From assembly GCA_023627715.1 (NCBI GenBank), contig JAMAHW010000051.1, forward strand, positions 186,001 through 250,000: 64,000 bases of DNA. The letters are read 5' to 3'. A program made the position numbers and the translations under genes. The DNA comes from Periconia sp. R9002 (Eukaryota; Ascomycota; Dothideomycetes; Pleosporales; Periconiaceae). The notes below the pieces were generated by a model. It did not search any database and was not told the DNA's origin. It was given only the letters and a program-made list of their open reading frames with translations. Of this stretch, positions 45,290-57,388 are shown piece by piece. Within the stretch, counting starts at the first letter, position 1, and each line of letters starts with the position of its first letter.

Positions 45290-46900
45290 GAATGCTCAAA
45301 CCATGGCAACCTTCCCTGACTGGGGAATTTACGAGTAGGAGCTTATGTAAGAAGCATAGTTTAAGGTGTTGATTGTGAGGCTGGTGAATCTGCATCTTGA
45401 CCACTACCAATGTTGCGTTGGGGAAACTAAACAGCCGGTATGGTGACTTTGTATGCACCGGACCCTGAGGGATAATAATCCTTCGCAAGCCGGCAGTTCT
45501 GTTGATTTTCGGGGCGCAATCGACGTGGTTGCAGTCTCTACGTTATAGTGAAGTGTCTCGAACGAGCGGAGGGGCGCAGTCATTCTTTTCGAGGGATGTT
45601 TTGGACGATAAGCGGAGGGGGAAGGCCTGGGATCAAAGGTCTGTTTCACACTATCTGGTTCCGTCCATTTGTACATAAATGATTTACTGTAGAGCGCTTT
45701 CAACATACCAACAGTTGATCTTCTGACAGCTAAGCTTCTCGTGACCGTTGGGAGACCCAAGGACGTCACTACCTGGATGAATATGCTCGCATTCAACGCT
45801 ATGGGCGAGATCGGGTACAGTAAAGATTTCGACTACCTCGTTAAGGGCAAGGAACATGCTGCCGCTAAAGCAATCCACAATTATACTAGTTACAGTTAGC
45901 ATAGTCCCTTAGTTATCGTAGGTGATCTAGTTTACTCCCAGTATGTTAGCTAATTATGCGCCCTTCTTCAGATATTGCGGCGCCATGATCACCGAGAAGA
46001 AAGCTACATAGAATTCCGAGATATATATATAATATATTGCAAGCTGGCTTTCTAAAGGACTAATAGAAAAGGATGTCACTGCGTCGCCGATAGAAGTATT
46101 TTTAAGGGATGATGGGAGGTTTATCATTATTATAGAAAGGTAGGAGGCTGCTCTCGACCCTATTATCCCTCTTTAATAAGATTGTTTCTTTGAAACCGAT
46201 ACCGCCACTAATATGACGCTCCTATAAGCGCGTGCACGTTCTTCTTTCTTGTAAAATACCCGCCATTATCCGCAAACTGCAACAATATTTGGACGCCACG
46301 ATGCCGGACGGCCCACCTTGTTTTTGTAATCAGGTTGCATTCGTCACCTATCTTGACGGCGTTATCAAAGAATCGATGTGGCTAAAGCCATCCGCTATTA
46401 CAGGCGGTCCCCGCGTTACTCCACCTGAGAGTTTGCGGTGTCGATGAGGTCTGGATTCCTGGAGATATGAACGTGTTTGTCTCGATCCAATTCGTACACA
46501 CGGGCGAGCGATTTTTCGAGTATCTGCTAGGATTTGATCCGGAACGATGGAGAGGAAGACAAGAGGAGATGGACACGGATGAGAGTCTGCTGCTGCCATT
46601 TTCGGCAGGTAATTCCTATTTCAAAAACAGTATTGCTGCGTTACTCGCTGCGCTATCCATCAAGGATGGTAAGATTCGGTGAAGCGCAGGGGGAGTCATC
46701 CGAGGAGTGTACAAATGCCCGGGTGAGAAACTGGCGATGATGAGTATGTGCACTGCGATCTCGTGTATAATGCAACTGTTTGATATTCATCTTGCACCTA
46801 GCGAAACATAGGAGACATTTGACACAGATCGGAAGGAAGCATTTGCAGCAGTCTTGAGGCCGCTCAAGCGAGTATCCACAAAGAGAGAAAGGTATATGAG
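45290..46900 (+). pseudogene. Decayed cytochrome P450
   Basis: Co-linear P450 pieces can be read across 1.6 kb. From the left: SRYGDFVCTGP interrupted by TGA before GIIILRKPA (near 45470); FNAMGEIGYSKDFDYL (near 45800); an AT-rich middle with an I-helix-like remnant (near 46100); the K-helix and following region (TYLDGVIKESMWLKPSAI, 46350-46395, with ExxR changed to ESMW); GFDPERW (46532-46552); and the heme loop YKCPGEKLAMM after a likely intron (about 46710-46740). Several stops, including TAG 46809-46811, and the lost ExxR Arg show that it is dead. Decay is strongest in the AT-rich middle, as expected for RIP-like mutation. Confidence 0.82.
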
Positions 46901-47812
46901 GAAAAAAATTGGGCTAATTCCGTGTGAAGACCCATAACAACCTAACACTCCAAGTCATTTAGTCTCAGCCCATCATTCAATGGTCACACAATTCATAACT
47001 TTAAGGATTGTAACACAACTTGATGCATTTCACTACGTCGCCTAGGGAAACAGCCACGCCCTCGATTTAGAATATTATGATTGGATTCATGGTTTGGGGG
47101 CTGGATTGTGCCAGCGTAGAAGGGCCAGTAAGAAGCAGCGTAGCTTCGTATAAGTAACCTTGGCCAAGCTGCTTCCAACTGTTGTTAGCGTTGGTGGCGT
47201 TATTTACTTAATCTAAGAGAGCAAGCAAGTGACCAGCCAATATAACCTTCTTTGGTGATTGTAGACATCTGATATTGCTCCTATGCTTCCGGCTTAGGTA
47301 TTCCTGTGAACCTCACCCATATGCCACCAGCTTTAATTCAATGGCTTAGGCCATAGTCCGGTCCAGCTGAAACATTTTCTCTTCCAAGGGGTCAGTTACC
47401 TGTAAATCGCGTTGAAAAAAATGGGTGATTTCGGCTTTCAGCCCCTATTTTTTGACGTTGGCGACTGGACCTTCCCACCCCCTCGTGGGGTCATCCCGTC
47501 CGTGCCGTGCCGCATGGCCGCAGAGATCACTAACCCCATTAAGGGGAAGATGTATCAGCTAGACTAATAGTCGTCCGCTCCATTATCTCTTAAACAGCGA
47601 ACTTTGCCACTGTTTGCAGAAGCCCATACTGAACTTCCCTTACTAAATACACTGCTCGTTGTTTATTAGACTATTACAATAGTCGATACAGAGCATTAGT
47701 AGTACGTTCAAGGTAAGCATAGTCATATTCACATGCTCGCCTCATGGCTGGCTAAACTTCCCGATTTCATCGGCACGTTGTAGTCTATCGGGTCTAACAA
47801 ACTGATATAGTC
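46901..47812. other. Intergenic
   Basis: No gene recognised. A small GC-rich hairpin-like stretch (CCCCTCGTGGGG) lies near 47480. Confidence 0.45.
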
Positions 47813-49692
47813 ATGGAAACAAATGATTACCATTCAGTTTCCGCCCAAAGTCGTGGCAATGCGCACCCGCACACGCCAATGCGAAGTCGCCCCAACGTCT
47901 CTATGAGTGGCAGAACGACAGAGATCCTCGTCGCCTTCTCCATCATGACTATTCCATTAGTGTTTTTTTCTGCCCTTCTACTCGGGTTGTTGTTCCACTT
48001 TCGCGTCAAACCGAGCGGATTCATCTCGTCGAACCTGAGCTTCGATGTTGACTACCAAGAATCGAAGGCCATCTACATCCACATGAGTGCGACTACTTTC
48101 ACTACTATAGCTTCGTGGTCTAGCACCGTCGCACCACTTCTTGTTGGATTCGCTATCACCTTGGTGTCATACCCTGTGGCCAAGGGCATCCTTGCTGCTA
48201 CACAAAAGAACGACGCTGTCGAACTGCCCACACCTTTTCAACTCTCACTGGTGTTGCGCATATTATCAGGGGGTTATGCTGGGTCAACAATCTCTTGGAT
48301 ACAGTACACCTTTGGTTGGCTGGGTAAAAGAGAGAGAAATAACATGGCAATCAAGCGTACAGTCAGGATTCTCTTTCTAGGTACATTTTTCAGGTCAGTA
48401 ATGGTCAGATCATCTTTAAGGAAAGGGGAAGAAATCAGCGCTAACGGTTACCTTCAAGCGTACTTGTTCTTATAACTGATACATGGCTGCACTTCACTAC
48501 CAAAACGGTCAACTTCATCCAGGTGGAGAAGAATACGATACCATCGAATCACAGCTTCGCATTATCTCCCAACTGTCTAAAAACGACCGTTTTAGCATGC
48601 ACATTAAACACGGCAGCCGCAAACACCTTTCTCATAGGTGGACCAGATGCACTTCGTGCATTGTCTAATCTCTCCGACACCATCTCTGTCAAAACTCACA
48701 GAGCGAGCTCCGGAGAAGAGTATGCGTATATTAGCCCGTCACCTCGAGACGAAACTGCAAATATTGACTACATGGCACGATCCTGGGCTGTTACCTCCAA
48801 ATGCCTGCCAGTAACTAAATCATGTATTGATTACACCATCGGACCAAGAGCAGTCTATTCCTGCGATTTTGCATTCGCAGGAAGTATTGTAACGAACTAT
48901 CAAAACACGATGAACATGGAATATTTCACAAACTCCACTGGCCAAAAAAACGGTACTAATGAGCACGGCAACCCCTATTATTATGCCGCAATACTGAGTG
49001 TTAACCAAAACGTGGGCCGAACACCTCAGCTCGAGAATGCTACCGAAGTTACAACTGGATTACATGGATCTATGTTGTTTGCCCTGTTCTGCAACGCGAC
49101 AGTTTACGATTTGATCTATACATCATTGAATGGAAGCATTGGTAAATTCGAACTAGGGGAAAGCAACGCGACCGCAACAAACATCATCAGGGATTCGCAG
49201 GCATATACGAATGTCGGGGACGCGAACCTCATACAAGCAGCAAGTGTGGCGGCGCTGACCAGTAAATCAATTTTTGAGATAGCGAACAAATTTGCGAATG
49301 CGTACAGCCAAACAGTTCTTGCTGTTGCTGCTGGTGCATTTGTACCTACACCGGCGTTGGAAGCGCAGTTGCGCACCAACATGCTTGTCGCCCGTGTCCC
49401 GATGGCACCTCTGGTAGCTTTGATACTTTGTAATCTTCTGTTCGTCTGTTTTGGTGTTTTTCTGACCGTCATAGCTTTCATAAATGCTCGCGGTGAGGTG
49501 GGAGAGGTCCAGGCAAGGTTAAGTGTCCAGAGCCTCGTAGCAGCTGCTTTCGAAGGCGCAAGAGCGAATCAAAGAGTCAAGTCTATGAATGACGTATTTG
49601 AAGAAACGCAAAGTGCTCAAGGTCCCCGCGTGGGAGTTGTGTTAAGTGATCAAGGTGGTTGGCACTTTGCTACATGGGAGCGAGCCCCGTAG
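47813..49692 (+). CDS. Fungal multi-pass membrane protein of unknown function
   Basis: 604-aa protein, exons 47813-48393 and 48459-49692 with a 65-bp intron placed by frame and by the hydrophobic stretch it restores (FFSVLVLITDTW). I do not recognise a named family with certainty; the layout resembles large ascomycete-specific membrane proteins. Membrane helices are predicted at about 40-62, 95-120, 185-205 and near the C-terminus (MAPLVALILCNLLFVCFGVF). Between the third and last helices is an approximately 300-residue loop with many N-glycosylation sequons and several Cys (SKCLPVTKSCIDYT), so this loop is likely extracellular. The last ~60 residues are cytosolic and end in a WHFATWERAP tail. 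No enzymatic motif was seen. Confidence 0.7.
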
Positions 49693-51119
49693 CGCTGCTA
49701 CACACGCGGTCCAATATTAGTACTATTATGTACGCAATGAAAGGGTTGAGCTGTTATATATGGGCATGCAGGTGTTTGGAGAAACATAGTGCGACATCTT
49801 TCGAGTATGATAATTGTATCTGGTAACTCTTGGCAATCACTTCCTACATCGATACTGAAGATCAACGAACAAGTTCACCTTTAGCCAAATTCCCACTAGC
49901 ACACTAACACTTAACGCTAGAGAAGAGAGACTAAAATCAACATACAAATCGTATCAGCATGATGTTGCGAACGCTTTGAATGGCAACTACGATCCGGAGC
50001 TTGGTGGAGGTAGTGTAACGAAGCTTCGCATGCACATAAGTAGGTTAAGTAAAATGTTTGCCGAGTAGATGGCCCGCAAAGGGCATGCGAAGATATTCCA
50101 AGATGTTGAGGGCCCTGCTAATGGTGGCAACAGCCACAGCCAAAACCCTGGCATTGCCGTTAGATATCACTCATAATCATAATCATGCTTACACGCCTCA
50201 TACTCTCCACTTGGAGACACGTGGGCTAGGACTCTTATGAATTCTGTTCTCTATCTGCCCAGCTAGTCGTTGGTCTTAAGCTACGTCTTCATCGCTAGCT
50301 GCACCAGATGGTGCATTTCGAACGACTGCTAGCCAATCTCTGCCCGTACAAGTGAAAAGCTTGGCTAGATCTGGTAGAAGGATATTTTCCACGTCGCGAC
50401 TTATGCCTTATACTAGGGTCCCGCTGAAGGTCTCATAGCTCTTTTGCACCCAAGCGACGTGTCTAATTTACCTCGCTCTCTTAGAAGAGCTAGAGTTAGC
50501 TTACGATTTTCACTATTAATCTCAACATAAGCTGCAGTATAGGCAATTGTAAGCGGGATGCGCTCTAGTGCCTGCATAACAGTTTTTTGCTTTGTCTTCG
50601 TTTAACCCCCACCGGTTCTACCATGTTCTACACTAACCATGTTGTCTTGCGTTCCCACAAGGTCGAACGCAGCAAATAGGTTCTGCGAGGTGATGAGGAT
50701 CGATCCCAAATACTTCCGGCTGTCCCCGATAGCTCACAGGTCCAAATGACCGATTTTACTTTAATCTCTCACTTTGATTTGGCATAGGAAGTTGCCAGAC
50801 CATTCTTGTTGCCATTGAACGTGAGGCTTATCCTACTGTAAGATGCTGGACATCGCTTAACGCGGCAAACTTCGTACCGGATATTGCATATGAAACTAGT
50901 ACACGCCCGCTCTCAAAAGAATACATCAATTGATGCATTCACGTGAAATCAAGCGCCTCCCGAACCAACCCGTTGGCCGGAACTATAAGTGTCCTAAGCA
51001 TAGCTGCCCGTGTAACCTTCGTCCCCCCACCGTCCAGGCTCTCACTTGCGAAAAGAGTTTCCTTCATTTTCATCCTCGAATTCCGCGCAAGACAAACACA
51101 AGACTGATTTAAACGCGAC
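49693..51119. other. Gene-poor region
   Basis: A 45-codon frame at 50103-50240 starts with a leader-like hydrophobic segment followed by a His-rich stretch (HNHNHAY), too weak to call. A minus-strand stretch at about 50280-50530 reads like broken coding sequence of unknown family. Confidence 0.4.
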
Positions 51120-51326
51120 ATGGCACAAAATGAATCAATTACTGCGTTGGGCGTTGAGTCTGAGACATTGACTATCTACACACCATCAGCAACTTCCGAG
51201 AGCCCTACGAAGGACTCTGAGAGCAGTGACTGCCCCCAGTCTTGCGTTCCATGGCCCAGTCGCACCTTTATCATTCAATCTCACACGAACGGACAAGTGA
51301 TCACTCTCCTCACGACACCTACATGA
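51120..51326 (+). pseudogene. Possible truncated N-terminal fragment of a fungal-specific protein
   Basis: 68-codon frame from ATG 51120. Its end (RTFIIQSHTNGQVITLL) resembles the first strand pair of a beta-trefoil/fascin-like module found in many ascomycete proteins of unknown function. In those proteins a GGRGS-WxC segment should follow, and it is absent here: the frame closes. Probably a fragment; recognition is tentative. Confidence 0.25.
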
Positions 51327-53599
51327 AACTTGTTTACCGGCTATAAATTAGAATGTTTAACTGACTGGTTACCCCCACCTAGGGCTTCCCCCAAGGCTGA
51401 AGATTCCGAATACTCATTCCAGTCGGCGTGAAGGTAACGACCGTGAGCTAACTTAAGGTCTACAATCAGACTTGGGTATAGTGAAGGACGTGAGGGAAAC
51501 CCTTTCAAAGACAACATTAAATTAACCCACGCATCACCAGTCTCGGACATCGTTAAGCTAATCAGTCGCTGCTACATAGTGGAGATTACCGGGTGAATAA
51601 TAAGACTTTCCACAAAATGACCGAACGATCCACGAACATTGTGGGTGACCATCACCGCTAATTGGCTACACTAAGACCCTAACCGCGCTCTGTTCCTAAT
51701 ACGAGGACCTCGAACCTATTGTGCAATATTGATACAAACATTCACAAAATCTTGTCCAATCTCGGCAATCGTACGCATCTTCTCCTTCTTCTCCAAATAT
51801 TTCCAGGGCCCCAGGCTATTCAGAATCGGGCCATTGAATAACTGCCATGCCTCGATATATTGGAAATCGTGGCTTTTGAGGGGATTGAATCTTCCAAATG
51901 CAGCGTTCATACTGGATATCACCTGGTCATCTTTGGGCGTTACCATGAAGTTTTGCTTCCAACTAGCGATAGCCTCTCTTCTCAAGTCCTCCACGCTCTT
52001 CGAGTAGTTTTAGATGGCTCCGACACTGAAACCGTGTTTTAGTGTTCCAGATAGGCCAGCCACCAGTGCTGATGCCGGAGGATCTCGTGTACGAATCAGA
52101 ATTCACCCCCTTTGGCTTTCTCTCAGGTGCCTCATACCCTGGAAGGATATCGTTTAAGAGTCTGGTGTCGGCGTTGCATCTCGTCCGTTTCCAAGAGCGG
52201 CGGCCGCCCCTATTATAGATATCCTGTTGTCGTACACGCCGGAATAGCAGTTTCTGTAGTCCATATTCCCACTGTCCCGGAGGAACAGAACATGAAAATC
52301 CCCTTCGTAATGGCACTCTGAAGTGTATTGCCAAAACAATTTCCTACTTCTAAATTTTCTGTCAGTCTGCCATTTTCCACGAAATCTATATTATATCCAC
52401 GTTAAGATCGGCTGTTAACTGCACAGCCTGTTTCCGTTATTAGATTCCACACACTCACTGCATCCAAGAATGGCGACTAACCTGAGCGGCACTTCTAGGG
52501 TCGATTCGCAGCTGAGACTCACTTGGAAATGTCTCGACTTCGAAATAATGGAACTTCGCCGCGAGACACACTCGGACCAGTATCTGAGCCATAAGAGTAC
52601 CATAACCGCCGGTTGAATGTCGAGATTCCCCCCTACGACCAGTGTCAACGCTATTACCTTTGACAATCCTGCTTTGAAGAGATTGATCCTAGATATCGAA
52701 CCCGCCGTTAATTATGGCGACAATGATATCCCGGATGTCAGGGAATCTGGAACTTGGAAGGCTTACGCCCTGGAATTTCCCTCGCAAAGCGATCGACACT
52801 GTTGAGCCATTTATGGGAAGCGCGCAATCCTCGTTGACAAGACTGAGTTGGGTTTTCCGTTAGTCAATTGCTTTATGGGCCGCTACTTTCTTATGTGTGA
52901 TCTGTCTTTTCTCATATCCATTGGTGTTCAGCCGATGAACGCATCTACGCACCTTTTCGCTTGTTGCGTCATTTTTAATTTGTTTTTACTCGGAACATAC
53001 TTGAGCTAATAGCCCTAACGTCTATGCTGTTTTCCTTGATAACGACGCTGGACACAACAGGCTCCACGGTCCGCAGCGTCGTAATGACTTCGGGGCACTT
53101 CCACCTATGCTGGGCGGCACCCTCAACTTACACTCTAGACCATCAACTTCGGGATTGAAGTCAAACGACATCCTGAATACATCCACGATCATGCGGGTAA
53201 ACTAATGCAATGACGGATTCCTCTCCGCCTAAAAACCGACGACATGAAGTCAGACCCGGACAGTGTCGTTATTTCGACCCCGCACTTATGTGCTGGCACT
53301 GCCAACGCCAGTGTGCTCACCGGTAGAGCCTAGTATTTTCCTTAACATAGCCTCCATGATTTGCGCTGACTGCAGATTGACGGCGAAGGACTGGGCTGTG
53401 TGGCAGCTGAATGCTCTTTTAGAGCGCGTGATTCCCCATGACGGCGTACGTAGGCGTACCCAGGCCTAAGCCAACTGTTCACCATCTTTATCGTGGTCAG
53501 AAGGTTGGGCAGCTTTGCTCAAACGCGTCATCACTCTTAAGACTCCGAATACAATAGTAGTCTTTTGTCTTGAGTTGATTGAAATGGCCTCTTCACCAG
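51327..53599. other. Gene-poor region
   Basis: A minus-strand 92-codon frame at 51716-51994 (ending QDFVNVCINIAQ) looks coding-like, but I cannot name it or link it to upstream exons. The rest shows no gene. The missing 3' part of the diterpene cyclase is not found here. Confidence 0.4.
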
Positions 53600-54759
53600 A
53601 ACTTCTTGAAAAAGCGGCAAGTAGTCTAGTTGAAACAATAAGAAAGAAGCACAGCACCGTTGCATACGAAGATTTGGCAAGGGTAACAAATATAGCTACT
53701 TGGTGGGACGAGATATCCAAGAGACTGAAGAACAAATATACATCTTGCTGGATCGTCTGCGTCAAGAGCTACTCCTGGTGCTAATACTAATTCAACAGAA
53801 CTTCTCTTAAACGACGTGTTATTCTTGCAAAGTTTACTGAAACCTGCAACTCCTCCTTGTTCATCTAGACACGATTTGAGATAGCACGCAAGACGCATAA
53901 CCAGTTCATGGTCCTCAATGGTAATTCCAGCATTAAGGAATGTTGACATTATCCAGCTTATCTCGAAGATTCCACTGGGAAATGCAGAGGGAAAACCTCC
54001 ACCTCCTCCACCAGTCGAGTACTCAAATGCCTTTATCAAGTATTCCTAGGCCTTATGGTCCCATACTGTGGATTTCATCAAGTATGCTGCAGTAGCCGAT
54101 AGTAATGCTATCATACTCCTATTATTTAATAGACAACTCATCTTACTAAAATCTATATATCTAATAAGAGCTTCAAGAGAGTGTACAAATGCAGACTGTC
54201 CTCTGCTATAGATCATTTCCGGTTTAAACGTTTCCATCTTTGCTTTATGCAATTGCATGAGTGCCGCGCTGCGAGGAAAGTCAAACCTCACATCGTATTC
54301 ACTGAGAAGGCGCAGATGAGCTGGCACAAGTAGCTCGAATCCAACGTACTCCGAGGATTCCACATCCCAGTTCTACAGAGCTTCACGTAGCCACTCTGAG
54401 GCTTTGGAGACTTTGTACTGGACTTGATATGGCAGTAGGGGTATATTGTTTTTCGGAGCCTCCTTCAGATTCTTCAAGATTGTGAGCAAGGCGGCCATGG
54501 TATCCAATATCCCCGAGACTGTAGACCCATCTCCCCATCCACCATCAGCAGACTGGGTTCTTATTAGGGACTCTAAAGCGGCAGGAAAAAGTATATTGGT
54601 CTCTGCGTTGGTGGTTCTGGTAGCCATAGAAATCCACGCTGTGTCGTAAACAGCTGTCGACATCGAACCAACGGGATTTCTATGCTCAATCTTAGCTGCA
54701 AGAACGCGCAGGATGCTTGAGGCGTTGGTGTTACTTCTTGGAAAAATGGTCTCTTCCAT
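53600..54759 (-). pseudogene. Broken class II diterpene cyclase (CPS / ent-kaurene-synthase-like), N-terminal part
   Basis: The first ~370 codons of a fungal bifunctional-type diterpene synthase, an enzyme cyclising geranylgeranyl diphosphate. ATG 54759 leads to SMSTAVYDTAWISM and SADGGWGDGS, then GFELLVPAHLRLL, the FPSAFPSGIFEISW block, and the class II catalytic motif DADD (53752-53763) in GVALDADDPAR, which is restored by removing a 57-bp intron (53837-53781). Two TAG codons lie in frame (54373-54375 and 54046-54048), both followed by well-conserved sequence. After the DADD exon the homology ends within about 30 residues, and no class I DDxxD domain is found downstream. It is both mutated and 3'-truncated. 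Near the P450/GST cluster to its right, it hints at a former terpenoid locus. Confidence 0.78.
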
Positions 54760-56092
54760 TTGCAAGGAGAGTACGGGTTGTTGGTATTGGGGATGATTAC
54801 TTGCAGATAACAGCACCCGTTTTGAGACTCAGGAAGGCTTTGAAATATCGAAAAATTAAACTAACAACGACTTTTCTTCACCGATATCATCGGGGGTAAC
54901 GAGCTAGCCTTTGTGACTGTTATTAGGACGGTTAAAGATGTCACGGCGTAGCGCTTAACTGGATCCTTTTTTGAAAACCCCGATACATGGACAAGATGGC
55001 AGAATCAAGCCAAACTCGGCATATTTCATTAGCATTCATAGCCGGGGCATCATCTCCCTACAACCAGAGACTCGATTGGCTTAGGAGATGCATTCAGACC
55101 CCGGAGGCTTTAAAGCTGAGCTGATTGGAATTTGCCTGACGGATTCCAGAACCGCTCCAGCTTAACAGAGAGAGAAAAAAGGCGAGTAGGCAATCATGCT
55201 AAGACCCCCAAACCACTTAAATCAGTGATAAGAGATGCGACGTTACGGCGTAGGTTGAGTCTGCGAAGTCTCGGCGTATGCAATGGGAAACCATGCGACC
55301 AATGATAACATACAAAGTGATGCATGCCGCATGGTGCTTCTAAGGAGAACTATCCAGGACCGGTTAATTTGACTAGTGTGACAGGCTACAGGGTAATTTA
55401 CTCCATCTGGACTCAGTATTGAGGGCTGGGAATAACATGCGGGCCCATGTAAGACAATTCGAAAGGATCCGGCCTACACAGGAAGTTGACCTTCGGGATC
55501 TATATTGATTATGCAACGTTGAGAAGGTAGTGGAACCCACGCCACATGCAGATGCCTGATTCTGCCCCACCTCTCATTGCCCAGAATATTCCAAAGCCAC
55601 AATCTTGAAAGCTACCCCCCAATATGAAAACTTCAGAGTACCGTCTAGCTAAAACCCACACCCGCACAATTTTTTGAATTAGCTAATCTAAATTAATATG
55701 GAGGATATTAAACCAATTAAGCTCTATTGGCGTTGTAAGTGTTACAGTGCCCGTTGAGCAGGTGCCAAACTCTTAGAAAGTTAGGTAAAACGTCGCTATA
55801 GGCATTTTTAGTATCTAGTTGTAAACAGTCAAAACGAATAATCCATTATTAGATTGTTTTCTTCCAACCATCGCCTTAGATTAAAATCGGCCGCATAAGA
55901 ATTATTAAGTGTGTAATAAACAGCACCAGCAGGTCTCATTAAAAGCGTGCATACTAGATAAATTTTTTGGCAAACTGTCGCTATCATATTGTTACGGGAT
56001 TCACCCTAGCTACATTATACCAAGAATTGCCGCCACGCAACGCCCTATACCTTGTAACCTCAGATCACATACACAAAAAAGAAAGCCTGACT
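54760..56092. other. Intergenic
   Basis: No gene recognised; AT-rich from 55650 to 55950. Confidence 0.5.
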
Positions 56093-57388
56093 TTATACAG
56101 TCTGGAGAGTAAGCTGGCCACGGGGAATCGAGCGTTTGGTCTCCATTCTGCTCTCGATAAGCTCGACGTTATCCAACGAGTTAAGCCGTTCTGCTGAGCG
56201 CACGTTCCTCGACGACAATTTTTTGGAGTATCCGCTGCTCCGTGACTGGGAGAGGTAGGATTTCCAGGACTGAGGGATGATACTCTGGATGATTTTGCGA
56301 GTGTAGAGGGTCGCGAGACATGGGAGACAGGCGCAGATGATGCCGACGCAGAGCTCAGCGGTACTATTCAAACAATCAGCATGGGTATTCCGAGAGAAGG
56401 CGATAGACAAGGGGTGGGAAATTACAGCCAGACGACTTGGTTGACGACGTTCCAGTTCTGGTCAAAGTCCTGGTATGTTTCTACGACGATGACTTGGCGA
56501 ACAATGGAGGCAACCACGACGCTGTGCCCTTGTCAGCTTACGATCGACATGCAAACAGAAGGGGCGAAAAGCTTATTTGTTTCTGGAAGAGGCTACTCAC
56601 AAGATACCGGTGGCGAAGACGGCGATGAGACCGAACTTGCGCACCCTGTCCAGCTGCAGCTTGGCAAGAAGCGGCAGCGGCATAATCAGAATGACAAGAT
56701 CAGTGAAGATGTTGACACCACCCGCGGCGTATGTGACCTTGATCATGTCGACGCAGGAGCCTCCACCAGTCCATCCGAGCAAGTGCCACGCCCTCTTTAC
56801 GGGGTTGCAGCTGAAACAGGTGACGAAGAAGAAGATGAGGCAGTAGCTCACGACGACTCCCATCATGATGTAGACAAATATGCGGAATCTCCTGTGGACG
56901 TTGAAGACGTTGCCATAGAGGGTCAAGATGGATAACTTGGTGAACATGATGCCCATGAAGTAGAGCATGTCGCCGATGAAGAGACCATTCTTGGAGCCGT
57001 TACCGACACGCAGGAACTCGGTCGGTGGAAGATCCCAGGTGTGTCTTCCGACCATGTAATTGGCGACGATGTGGACATTCATGCCAACGCGGGCGAAGGC
57101 GAAGGCCGCCGCTATCATGATGAAGGCTAATGTGAGACATGGTCAGATGGTCGTTCCCATTACACGGGTCACTGTCAAATGCCACTCACTGTCGTCCAAG
57201 GCCCATGTTTTCAGAATACGCAGCTTGATCACCAAGCGCAAGCTGATGAAGAGGAGCGAGAGTGCGCCAAGGAGGGGAGTGTATATCAAGATCCTCCCGC
57301 CTTGGGTGACTGGGTTGATGTAATTGGGTTCCACGCCTGGAGGGGCAATGATGGTAGGCGCATTCTCTCTGGCTACCAAAGAAAACAT
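56093..57388 (-). CDS. SAT4 / fungal rhodopsin-domain (PTH11-like) membrane protein
   Basis: 363-aa, seven-helix membrane protein. Exons: 57388-57190, 57126-56601, 56521-56426, 56363-56093, with introns of 63, 79 and 62 bp; phases agree. Family features are ALDDT at intron 1, an HIVANYMVGRHTWDLP extracellular loop, FTKLSILTLYGNVF, the paired loop Cys (FSCNPVKRAW and GSCVD), LVILIMPLPLLAKLQL and RKFGLIAVFATGIF, then DQNWNVVNQVVW across intron 3 and a final helix (LCVGIICACLPCLATLY). The C-terminal tail is short and Ser/Arg-rich. Only distantly similar to the gene at 5066. The role is unknown; some members act in surface sensing, others sit in metabolite clusters. Confidence 0.87.

Noticed and set aside
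50103..50240. 45-codon frame with leader-like start and His-rich tail
   Set aside because: The leader is weak and there is no Cys, conservation or promoter support.
53515..53784. Plus-strand frame with a helical, coding-like composition opposite the diterpene cyclase
   Set aside because: The minus strand encodes the diagnostic DADDPAR region here, so the plus frame is most likely a shadow.
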